From Oerskovia rustica (GTDB lineage Bacteria > Actinomycetota > Actinomycetes > Actinomycetales > Cellulomonadaceae), in assembly GCF_014836555.1 (NCBI RefSeq), contig NZ_JACSQQ010000005.1, positions 72,110-136,109 of the forward strand: 64,000 nucleotides of DNA. Direction: 5' to 3'. The position numbers and the translations under genes are program-made. Under the pieces are notes generated by a model. The model was not told the DNA's origin, made no database searches, and worked only from the letters and a program-made list of their open reading frames with translations. This document shows, piece after piece, positions 44,966 through 53,400 of the stretch (the stretch's first letter is position 1; each line of letters opens with the position of its first letter).

Positions 44966-45991
44966 GTGCCCGACCGAGGTCCTGACGCCGCGGGCGCGAC
45001 CGTCGCCGAACCGCTCGTGAGCGTCGTCGTCGCCACCAACCGGGGCGGGCCGTTCCTGGCCGAGGCGCTGGCCTCGGTCGCGGCGCAGACGTACCCGCAC
45101 GTCGAGCTGGTCGTGGTCGACGACGGCTCGCCCGACCCGGCCGTGATCCGCGGCCTCGTCGAGGAGGCTGGCGTCGGGACGGTGCTGCGCCTCGACCCGT
45201 CGGGCGTCTCCACCGCGCGCAACACCGGTGTCCGGCACACCCGCGGCGAGCTCCTCGCGTTCCTCGACGACGACGACCGGTGGCATCCCGACCGGCTGCG
45301 CCTCGCGGTCGACGCGCTGTCCGCCCGACCCGACGCCGTGATCTCCTACTGCGCGATGCGCACGGTCGACCCGGCGGGCGAGGAGCTCGTGGCCGCCGAC
45401 CAGCGCCCGGCCCGCGACGCACGGGACGTGGTCCGCGGCCTGACGGGGATCATGCTGCCCAACCTCGTGATCCGCCGCGGTGCCTTCGACGCCGTGGGCG
45501 GGTTCGACCCCGCGTACCGGCAGGGCGAGGACCTCGACCTGGTCCTCGCGGCCGCGACGCTCGGGCCGTTCGTCTTCGTCGACGAGGTCCTCGTCGACTA
45601 CCGGTACCACCCCGGCAACACGACGCGGGCCTACCGCGACCTCGCCGCGGGCATCCGGGTGATCCTGCGCGAGCGGCGCTCGCAGGCCCGCGTGGCTCGC
45701 CGGGCGGAAAGCGCGGGCCGGGCCGGCCGTGCCGATCTCGACCCGGCCTACCGTGACCGGCTGCGCGCCAACGACCGCTTCGCCGCGTGGAGCGCCGCCC
45801 GGGCCGCGCGGGCCGACCTCTCCGAGCGTCAGGTCCGCGCCGCGCTCGGTCACGTCGCCTGGGCTGCGCGGTTCGCACCGCTCGCGCCCCTCGACTGGGC
45901 CCGCGAACGGGGGCGACGGCTCGTCGGCAGGGTGACTGGCAGGACGACAGGCAGGGCGACGGGTGCAGGCCCCGGCGAGACGAACGACTAG
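44966..45991 (+). CDS. Glycosyltransferase, GT2 family
   Basis: The product is 341 residues. LVSVVVATNRGGPFLAEALASVAAQTYPHVELVVVDDGSPDP and SGVSTARNTGVRHTRGELLAFLDDDDRWHPDRL give the GT-A core with the DDD of the metal site. MLPNLVIRRGAFDAVGGFDPAYRQGEDLDLVLAAATLG provides the acceptor-side ED motif. GTG at 44966 has GAGGAG with 4-nt spacing. Stop codons of this gene and the convergent next gene overlap in CTAG (45988-45991). The C-terminal ~25 residues are Arg/Thr/Gly rich. Confidence 0.9.
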   Translation: MPDRGPDAAGATVAEPLVSVVVATNRGGPFLAEALASVAAQTYPHVELVVVDDGSPDPAVIRGLVEEAGVGTVLRLDPSGVSTARNTGVRHTRGELLAFLDDDDRWHPDRLRLAVDALSARPDAVISYCAMRTVDPAGEELVAADQRPARDARDVVRGLTGIMLPNLVIRRGAFDAVGGFDPAYRQGEDLDLVLAAATLGPFVFVDEVLVDYRYHPGNTTRAYRDLAAGIRVILRERRSQARVARRAESAGRAGRADLDPAYRDRLRANDRFAAWSAARAARADLSERQVRAALGHVAWAARFAPLAPLDWARERGRRLVGRVTGRTTGRATGAGPGETND

Positions 45992-47034
45992 GACGCGTCC
46001 TGCCGCCAGCTCGGCGGAGGGACGATCGGCGGAGCCGCCGGGACCCGCCCGAACTTCCACCCGGCGCTCCAGCTCAGCCGCCACACCAGGTCGGAGAGAT
46101 CCCCCGGGCGCCGGATCGTGGACGCCTTGCGGAACGCCTTCCGGACGAACGAACCACCACGGACGGCGAACACCCGGCCGCGCCGGGCGAGCCCCCTGAG
46201 GCGGCCCACGACGCCCGCGGGCAGCGTGTCCTCCCCCGGTGCGGAGTCCGCTCGTGCGTGGTCGCCCGTCGGCTCGTCGTCGCCCGTCGTGCGCGGAGCC
46301 TGCGCGTACAGCAGCGCGTACCGGTGGCTCAGCCAGCGCTCGCCCGCGCCGTACGCGAAGGACTGCCGGGCGATGTTCCGCAGACCGTCGCGGCGCCGGA
46401 CGTGCAGCACGATGTCCGGGTCGAACACCAGGTCGTGGCCCGCGAGCTGGACCCGGATGCAGAAGTCGTCGTCCTCCGCGGTCCGGGCCCCCTCGTAGAA
46501 GCCCCCGACCTCGTCGAAGACCGCCGTGCGCACGCCCATGTTGCCCGAGCCCGCCGTGACGAACTGCTCCAGCCCGGGCTTGACCGTCAACCGGTCCGTC
46601 TGGGCCGTCCACGTGACCGACGACGTCAGGTCGGCGTTGAGCCGGGACCCCTCGAACGGGCCCGCGACGAACTCGTGCTCGGCCAGGGCGCGGTGCATCG
46701 CCTCGACCCAGCCGTCCGCGACCATGTCGTCCGCGTCGCAGAACGCCAGGGCCCGCGACCTCGCCTGCGCGACCGCGATGTTGCGGGCCGCGCTGGGTCC
46801 GCGACGGGCCGAGGCGTCGACGAGCCGGAGCTCGGGCATGCGACCGGTCCACTCCTGGACGAGCCGACGGGTCCCGTCGCTCGACCCGTTGTCGCTCACG
46901 ATCACCTCCCAGGGCCACGCGGGACGCTGCGCGAGCAGCGCGCCGAGCTGGACCCCGAGGGTCGCCTCCGCGTCGTACGCCGGGATGATCACCGAGAGCT
47001 CCGGGCGGGCCTGCGCACCGGTGGGTGTGCTCAT
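45988..47034 (-). CDS. Glycosyltransferase, GT2 family
   Basis: The product is 348 residues. ELSVIIPAYDAEATLGVQLGALLAQRPAWPWEVIVSDNGSSDGT, RRGPSAARNIAVAQARSRALAFCDADDMVADGW (metal DAD motif) and NMGVRTAVFDEVGGFYEGARTAEDDDFCIRVQLAG (acidic ED acceptor motif) are typical of GT2. Its ATG overlaps the deacetylase stop (ATGA). The C-terminal ~110 residues are basic and may contact the membrane. Confidence 0.9.
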   Translation of the reverse strand: MSTPTGAQARPELSVIIPAYDAEATLGVQLGALLAQRPAWPWEVIVSDNGSSDGTRRLVQEWTGRMPELRLVDASARRGPSAARNIAVAQARSRALAFCDADDMVADGWVEAMHRALAEHEFVAGPFEGSRLNADLTSSVTWTAQTDRLTVKPGLEQFVTAGSGNMGVRTAVFDEVGGFYEGARTAEDDDFCIRVQLAGHDLVFDPDIVLHVRRRDGLRNIARQSFAYGAGERWLSHRYALLYAQAPRTTGDDEPTGDHARADSAPGEDTLPAGVVGRLRGLARRGRVFAVRGGSFVRKAFRKASTIRRPGDLSDLVWRLSWSAGWKFGRVPAAPPIVPPPSWRQDAS

Positions 47035-47873
47035 GTCTGACGCATCCTCTCGCGGGCCATGCTCATGACGGGCTGGTACGTCGTCACCAGGTCGTGGGCG
47101 GTCACGGTCCGGTAGCCGTCGGCCACGAGACGATCGAGCAGCAGGCCCAGGACCCGGGCCCGGTCGAAGGCCGGGAACACCTCGTCGGCAGCGAGCGTCT
47201 CCGGGTCGCCCCGGTCGTCGTGGAGCAGGAGCATGCTCCCGGGGAAGATCGTCGACAGGGCACGCTCGGCGATCCGCTCCTCCTCGTCGTCGACCCAGTC
47301 GAACGCGTCGCCCGACCAGATGAGCACGTCCATGCCCAGCCCCGCGATGCCGTGCGCCTGACGGACCGTGTGCGCGCCGTACGGGGGCCGGAACGAGACG
47401 AGGGGCGCCGAGACGATCGACTCGACCTCGTCCTTCGCGTCCCGCACGTACCGGACCGCCTCGCTATCGCCCATCGTCAGCAGCGACCGGTGGTCCTGCC
47501 CGTGGAGCGCGAGCTCGTGGCCCTCGGCGAGGATCCGGCGGGCGATCTCCGGGTGCGCCCGGACCTGCCGGGCGAGCGCGAAGAACGTCGCGGTCTCGCC
47601 GCGTGCGGCGAGCAGGTCGAGCAGGCGAGGCGTGTGCTCGGGGTGCGGGCCGTCGTCGTACGTGATCGACACGACCCGGTCCGACGTGTTGACGCAGAAC
47701 GTGCCGAGCGCGCGCGTCAGGGCGCGGGGTAGCGGGAGGCGCGTGTACGCGACCTCCGCGAACCCGCCCCCCACGGGCGCTGGCCTGCTCTCGATGTCGC
47801 GGCGACGGACCACGATCCCGCGGGGAGCGCGACGGTCCGTGGTGCGGGATCCGCCGGGCAGGGACTCGGACAT
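47031..47873 (-). CDS. Polysaccharide deacetylase (NodB/CE4 domain)
   Basis: The product is 280 residues. The CE4 core has SITYDDGPHPEHTPRLLDLLAARGETATFFALA (catalytic and metal Asp pair), GHELALHGQDHRSLL (metal-binding HxxxH-type motif: H-G-Q-D-H), FRPPYGAHTVRQ (motif 3) and DVLIWSGDAFDWVD. The C-terminal LLLHDDRGDPE gives the leucine/His motif. It removes N- or O-acetyl groups from glycan. No signal peptide is visible, so it may act on lipid-linked precursors in the cytoplasm or be exported by other means. ATG 47873 follows GAGAGGG. It heads an operon with the GT2 gene. Confidence 0.9.
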   Translation of the reverse strand: MSESLPGGSRTTDRRAPRGIVVRRRDIESRPAPVGGGFAEVAYTRLPLPRALTRALGTFCVNTSDRVVSITYDDGPHPEHTPRLLDLLAARGETATFFALARQVRAHPEIARRILAEGHELALHGQDHRSLLTMGDSEAVRYVRDAKDEVESIVSAPLVSFRPPYGAHTVRQAHGIAGLGMDVLIWSGDAFDWVDDEEERIAERALSTIFPGSMLLLHDDRGDPETLAADEVFPAFDRARVLGLLLDRLVADGYRTVTAHDLVTTYQPVMSMARERMRQT

Positions 47874-47977
47874 CGGCTGACCCTCTCTGGTCGTCCGGGA
47901 CGGGGCCCGCGCCGGACCGGCCGGGCGGGTGGTGCAGATGCTACGGGTGAGACGGGGCGGGCGCGTGCACGTCCCGC

Positions 47978-48715
47978 CTAGGTGCGGACACCGTCGAGCG
48001 CCTCGAGCCTCGCGAGGGCCGCGGGGTCCTCGGCGCTCGCGGCCACGAGCCGGGGCCGGAGGGCGTCGACCGCGTCCTGCAGGCTCACTCCGAGCATGTG
48101 GTGGAAGGACCAGTCGTCCTCGGGGTCGAACGCCGGGTCGAGGCTCCGGTCGCGCGGGCGCGGGTCGTTGCCCGTGATGTCCCCCGAGTCGAGGAACGGG
48201 ATGCCCGGGGTCCGCGGCCCGAAGGTCTCGAAGTCGGTCACGACGGGCCTGCCGTCGAGCATCCAGATGTTGTGCGGCTGCAGGTCGCCGTGCAGGTTGC
48301 CCGTGAGGTAGATCTCGAGCAGGACCTCCAGGGTCCACGCCCCCATGTCCACGCGGTCCTCCCGCGAGAGCTGCTGCCCGGCGACGTCGAGCCGGGACTC
48401 GTCCGGCAGGCGCGGGACCGTGAACCCGCGGCGGTGCCACCGGACCACGGGCATGCGCCACGGCCGGTCGCCGAAGAGGTCACCCGTGGCCTTCTCGGCG
48501 AGGAACGCGTCCTTGCCGACCCGGGTGCGGGCGAAGTACTTCGAGACGGTGGGTCGCCCGCCGGTCGTGGTGTAGACGGTCACCGAGCGGTCGGTGGCCT
48601 TGACGAAGGTCGCGCCGACGGGGCTGCCGAAGATGTAGACCATCCGCGCCCGGTCCACGACCCTGCGGACCAGCGAGCGGGGCGGCCCCTCCGCCTGGAC
48701 GGCAGGCATGCTCAT
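47978..48715 (-). CDS. Kinase-fold protein (lipopolysaccharide/aminoglycoside kinase-like)
   Basis: The product is 245 residues. The catalytic loop NLHGDLQPHNIWMLDGRPVVTDFETFG has the HGDxxxxN of kinases of the APH/Kdo-kinase group and a DFE in place of DFG. The N-terminal lobe includes SVTVYTTTGGRPTVSKYFARTRVGKDAFLAEK, with a Lys in TVSKYFA as the candidate ATP-binding residue. No protein-kinase APE segment is seen, so it is more likely a small-molecule or glycan kinase. RBS GAGGAG lies 5 nt upstream of ATG 48715. Its gene neighbours are the deacetylase (downstream) and the nucleotidyltransferase-like gene (upstream, 198 bp). Confidence 0.72.
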   Translation of the reverse strand: MSMPAVQAEGPPRSLVRRVVDRARMVYIFGSPVGATFVKATDRSVTVYTTTGGRPTVSKYFARTRVGKDAFLAEKATGDLFGDRPWRMPVVRWHRRGFTVPRLPDESRLDVAGQQLSREDRVDMGAWTLEVLLEIYLTGNLHGDLQPHNIWMLDGRPVVTDFETFGPRTPGIPFLDSGDITGNDPRPRDRSLDPAFDPEDDWSFHHMLGVSLQDAVDALRPRLVAASAEDPAALARLEALDGVRT

Positions 48716-48912
48716 GACGACTCCTCGACTGGTGGTGTGCGGTCGCGGACCCCCACGATCGATCCGGCCACGGTAGCGGTGAGCGCTGCGGCGGGTCCAT
48801 GGCAGGACGCCGCGGGAGCGGGCGAAATCGGCACGGGCGAGCGTGGCGTCGGTGTCGACGGTCCGCGCCGCGGGCGTGCGCGAGGCCGACCGCGGGCGCG
48901 TGCGACGCCTCG

Positions 48913-50271
48913 TCAGGCCCGGCGGTCCTTGAGCGCGTGGACGGCGGAACGCAGCCGGTGGTACGCGCCCCGCACCACGCGGGACCTGCCCAGGGCCCGT
49001 GCCACCGGGCTGCGCTTCGCGGACTGCCACAGCTCGGCCGTCGCGACCTTGAGGGGCGGGTCGGCCATCGGCGTGAGCCGGAAGAGCGCGAGGAACTCGG
49101 CGTTGCGGTGCACCGCGGGATCGACGGGCAGCGGCACCGTGAACCCGTGTCCCGCGAGGTACCCGTCGAGCTGGGAGGCCGCGACCTCGTCCTGCGTCAG
49201 GGTGCGGGCGACCTGCTCCGGCAGCCCGACGTCGAGAGCGAGCTGCGTGAGCCGCCCGACGTAGGCGGGCTTGACGGCCGGTTTCTGCACCTTGGCGTGG
49301 TAGAGCAACGAGAAGAGGTGGTCGTCGTGCCGGGGCACCGCGACCTGGCCGTCCCGCCACTCGCGGCGCGCGAGGATCTCGCGCTGCCACTCGGTGTCGA
49401 GGTAGCCGTCGCCCACGTACCGGGTGTCGAAGAAGACCTCCTCGCCCCCGACCAGGGTCCGGAACTGTGCGCCCTCGGGCCCCGGGTACACCTCGGTGGC
49501 GTTGAGGACGGCCGCGAGGTCCGTCTGGTCGTCGCACAGCACGTCGATCTCGTGGTCGTCCTCGAGGGAGCCGGGGAGGTCGTCGAAGTTGCGCAGCACG
49601 ACGTACCGGGAGGTCCAGCGCAGGGTGCGGAACACCTGGTCGAGGCTGTCCCACCCGCGGCTGCCCACGATGTCCTCCGCGAGCACGGACGCGCCCTCGG
49701 CCGGCCCCTCCTGCGCGATGATCTCGCGCAGGCGCTCGGGACCCAGGACGAGCGTCGCGTCGCGGAAGAACTCGCGGATGTTGTTGCTCGAGTGGATGCG
49801 GTACCCACCCGTGAGCGCGCGGGCCGCGGCCTTGACGCGCGCGACGTTGACGTTGGTGAGCTCGACGTAGCCCGTGACGTTCTGCCGGTAGGAGTAGGCC
49901 GGGGCGTGGTCCTCCAGGATCAGCAGGAGGAACGGGCCGGCGCCCACCTCCTCGTGCTTGGGGGACGTGCCCCACAGGGTCTGCCCGTAGAGCCGCTCGA
50001 AGTCGTTGACCATCTTCTCGGCGCTCCACCGGACCTCGACCTGCGCGAGGATCGTGAAGTCGGCCGCGACGCGCTCGAGGATCTCGGTCTCGTGCGCCCG
50101 GCCCCCGGACCACACGACCAGGAGCTGGAGGTCGCGGTCGTACTGGTGGGCGAACGCGCCGACCTCGGGTGACCACCGGTAGGTCAGGTCCGCGGGGTCG
50201 TACGAGGAGACGGGCGTCCGGGCAGGGGGCTCGGTCCGCGCAGGGTCGAGGTCGCTGCCGGGACGGTTCAT
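48913..50271 (-). CDS. Hypothetical protein with nucleotidyltransferase-like core
   Basis: The product is 452 residues and I do not recognise a named family. The N-terminal half (DLTYRWSPEVGAFAHQYDRDLQLLVVWSGGRAHETEILERVAADFTILAQVEVRWS) resembles alpha/beta fold proteins seen beside polysaccharide-modifying genes. Near residue 230 the segment SRYVVLRNFDDLPGSLEDDHEIDVLCDD looks like the acidic metal site of a nucleotidyltransferase, followed by QVAVPRHDDHLFSLLYHAKVQK. No membrane segment is seen. TACTGT ends 6 nt before ATG 50271, so the gene is probably leaderless. It sits in the same strand as the kinase-fold gene and may work with it. No function is proposed beyond this. Confidence 0.6.
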   Translation of the reverse strand: MNRPGSDLDPARTEPPARTPVSSYDPADLTYRWSPEVGAFAHQYDRDLQLLVVWSGGRAHETEILERVAADFTILAQVEVRWSAEKMVNDFERLYGQTLWGTSPKHEEVGAGPFLLLILEDHAPAYSYRQNVTGYVELTNVNVARVKAAARALTGGYRIHSSNNIREFFRDATLVLGPERLREIIAQEGPAEGASVLAEDIVGSRGWDSLDQVFRTLRWTSRYVVLRNFDDLPGSLEDDHEIDVLCDDQTDLAAVLNATEVYPGPEGAQFRTLVGGEEVFFDTRYVGDGYLDTEWQREILARREWRDGQVAVPRHDDHLFSLLYHAKVQKPAVKPAYVGRLTQLALDVGLPEQVARTLTQDEVAASQLDGYLAGHGFTVPLPVDPAVHRNAEFLALFRLTPMADPPLKVATAELWQSAKRSPVARALGRSRVVRGAYHRLRSAVHALKDRRA

Positions 50272-50277
50272 GGCGCG

Positions 50278-50283
50278 ACAGTA
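50278..50283 (-). promoter_or_regulatory. -10 TACTGT placed for a leaderless transcript
   Basis: On the minus strand TACTGT ends 6 nt before the ATG at 50271, with no Shine-Dalgarno sequence. Confidence 0.5.
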
Positions 50284-50339
50284 ACGCACACCTCGTGCGT
50301 GGCGCCGGGCTGCGACGCGCTGGGAGGGGGCTCTCGCCC

Positions 50340-50391
50340 GGGTGAACTTTGGCGGTCGACCTTCCGCAGGATTCCGCGCCGATGGTTCGAT
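50340..50391 (+). promoter_or_regulatory. Upstream region of the giant LamG gene
   Basis: GGGTGAACTTTGG starts at 50340 and a weak -10-like TTCGAT lies at 50386-50391, 46 nt later. The transcript would then have a leader of about 80 nt to ATG 50480, with AGGA before it. Confidence 0.35.
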
Positions 50392-50479
50392 GGGACGTGG
50401 TGGCCGCTCCGGGGGTACGTCGCGAGCCGTCGCTCGCCGCGTACGGATCCACCACCAGTGACTCCGGACAGGATCGATC

Positions 50480-53400
50480 ATGACGGCACGCCCCGACGGC
50501 CCGCCCCGTCGACCGACGACCGCCCGCCGCAGGATCGCGCGCGTCGTGGCGCCCCTCGTGGTCGCCGGGCTCGTCCTCGCCACGGCCGGTTCGGTCGTCA
50601 CCGGGGACGTGGGGCCTGCGTCCGCGTCGGCGCCCACGCCCGTCCCGGTCACCGCGGTCCAGGGCGACAGCCGGTCGGAGGGCCGCGCCATCGGCGGCAC
50701 GGTCGGGCAGGACGTCGCGCCCAACTTCTCGGCCGACGGCGCCGGCCCCGAGACGCCGTCGACCGTGGCGAAGTCGCTCTGGTGGCGATGGACTGCTCCG
50801 GCGTCGGGCCCCATCAGCTTCTCGACGAGCGGCAGCGAGCTCGACACGACGGTCGCGGTGCGCCGGGCCTCGGCACCCCGGACCGTGGTCGCGACCAACG
50901 ACGACGACGGCGACGTCTCGACCTCCCGGGTGACGTTCGACGCGGTCGAGGGCGAGGAGTACCTCGTCGAGGTCGGCACCAAGGCCGGCGAGCCGGGCCT
51001 CGTGACGCTGGCCTGGCAGGAGCCGGCCCCGTCGCTCGACGCGGCGCCGAGCGGGCCGAGCGCCCTGGCCGAGACCGCCCTCACGACGACGGCGGTCCCG
51101 CTGAGCGGCAACACGGGGGAGAAGCCGCAGTCCAAGCTGTGGTTCGCGCACGACACGTGGTGGGCCGCACTCGCGTCGACGAGCACGACCCCCGCGGGGA
51201 CGTGGGTCTGGCGCTACGACCAGACCGCTGGGACCTGGACGAACGTCGTGCGGATCTCGGACCGCACCGACGTGCGCGCGGACGTCAAGGTCGTGGGGGA
51301 CGTCGCGCACGTCCTGCTCCACGGCCCGACGACGGCGCTCGTCTCGGTCGAGTACGTCGCCTCCTCGAACTCCTACCAGCCGTGGTCCCAGCGCCAGACC
51401 GCGACCGCGGTCTCGCTGCCGGGCAGCGAGACGGGCACGATCGACGTCGACACGACGGGCCGGCTGTGGCTGGTCTCCGACACGAGCACGAGCATCCAGG
51501 CGCGCTACGCCGACTCCCCGTACACGTCGTTCTCGGCCCCCGTCACGGTGGCCTCGGGTGTCCTCGACGACGACATCGGCATGGTCACGGCGCTGCCGGG
51601 CGGGAAGATCGGAGTGCTCTGGTCCAACCAGAGCACCGAGCGATTCGGCTTCCGCACGCACGTCGACGGTGCCGCTCCCGCGACGTGGACGGCCGACGAG
51701 AAGCCCGCGCAGTCCTCGGCGCTGAACCTCGGCGACGGCATGGCCGACGACCACATGAACGTCGCGGTCGCGTCCGACGGCACCCTCTACGCCGCGGTCA
51801 AGACGTCGTACGACTCCCAGGGGGCCACGGTGATCGGACTCCTCGTCCGCCGCCCGAACGGCACGTGGGACCCGATCTACGAGGTCGACCGGCTGGGCAC
51901 GCGCCCGATCGTCGAGATCGACGAGGTCACGGGCCTCCTGCGCGTCGTCTACACGCACAGCGAGGTCCTCGACGACATCATCGAGAAGGTGACGCCGCTC
52001 GCGTCGATCAGCTTCTCCCAGAGCGCCAGGACGGTGCTCGACGGGACGTACAACAACGTCACGGGCGCCAAGCAGAACGTGCAGGGCGCGACGCTCGTCA
52101 TGGCGGCGTCGAGCTCGACCGCGGGCACGGCCCGGCTGCCGTGGATCGACCCGCGCGGGCCCGTCGCGACGGCTGGTCTCACCGCGACGTCCGTCGGGGT
52201 CGCCGCGACCGGGACCCTCAAGGGGTCGTCTCCCGTGGGCGGTGCGCTGACGTTCGAGGTGGTGGCCGCTCCGTCGTCGGGCACGGTGACGGTGACGAAC
52301 CCCGCCACGGGGGCGTTCACCTACACGCCCGCCGAGGGCTTCGTGGGGGCGACGAGCTTCACGTTCCGGGTCAAGGCTGGGGCGACGTGGTCGAACGTCG
52401 CGACCCAGAGCGTGCGAGTCACCGCGGTGGCCGGGGCCCGGGGCACGTGGGAGCTCGACGAGGGCGCGGGCGTGCTCACGGCGGACTCCTCGGGCTGGGG
52501 GTTCCAGGGCACGCTGACCGGGGGGACGAGCTGGGTCACGGGCAAGGCGGGCAAGGCCGTGCGTCTCGACGGGTCGACGGGCAAGGTGTCCGTGCCGGAC
52601 GCGGACGGGTTGGACGTGTCGTCGGCGCTGACGGTGTCGGCGTGGGTGCGTCCGGAGCGGTCGGCGACGCAGTACGTGGTGAAGAAGGCGGTGTCGGGGT
52701 CTGCCGACGGTTACGAGCTGGGCATCTCGAGCGCCGGGAAGCCGTTCCTGCGGGTCAACCAGAAGACGTCCGGTGACACGTTCCGGGTCAATGCGACGTC
52801 GGTGCTCCCGACGAACGGGACCACGTGGGTGCACCTCGCGGGAACCTATGACGGGCAGCGCCTGCGCATCTACGTCGACGGCGTCGAGCAGGGGTCGATC
52901 GCCGGCCCCTCGTCGGTGGGCGTGAACACGCTGCCGCTGACGATCGGCGCGCAGCCTGACGGCCTGTACCCCTTCCAGGGTGCGGTCGACTCGGTGCGCC
53001 TGTCCGACCGGGCGCTCACCGCGGCCCAGGTCGCCGAGCTCGTCCAGGGCAGCGGCCCCGTGCCCATGACCCCGGTCGCGACCGACGGGGCCTCCACCAC
53101 GACGACCGGCACCGCGGTCACGGGCACGCTCGCGGGCAGCTCGCCGAGCGGCGGTGCGCTGACGTTCGAGGTGGTCGCCGCTCCGTCGTCGGGCACGGTG
53201 GCCGTGACGAACCCCGCCACGGGGGCGTTCACCTACACGCCCGCCGCAGGCTTCGTCGGGACGACGAGCTTCACGTTCCGGGTCAAGGCCGGGACGACGT
53301 GGTCGAACGTCGCGACGCAGACCGTGCGCGTGACCTCGGTCGCGGGGATCCGCGGCCTGTGGGGCCTCGACGAGGGGACCGGGACCACGACCGCCGACTC

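Noticed and set aside
48837-52834. Long reading frames antisense to the giant LamG and glycan genes
   Set aside because: Frames of over 1,000 codons on the opposite strand are composition shadows of a very high-GC sequence; they read as Arg/Pro/Gly-rich and cross several real genes.
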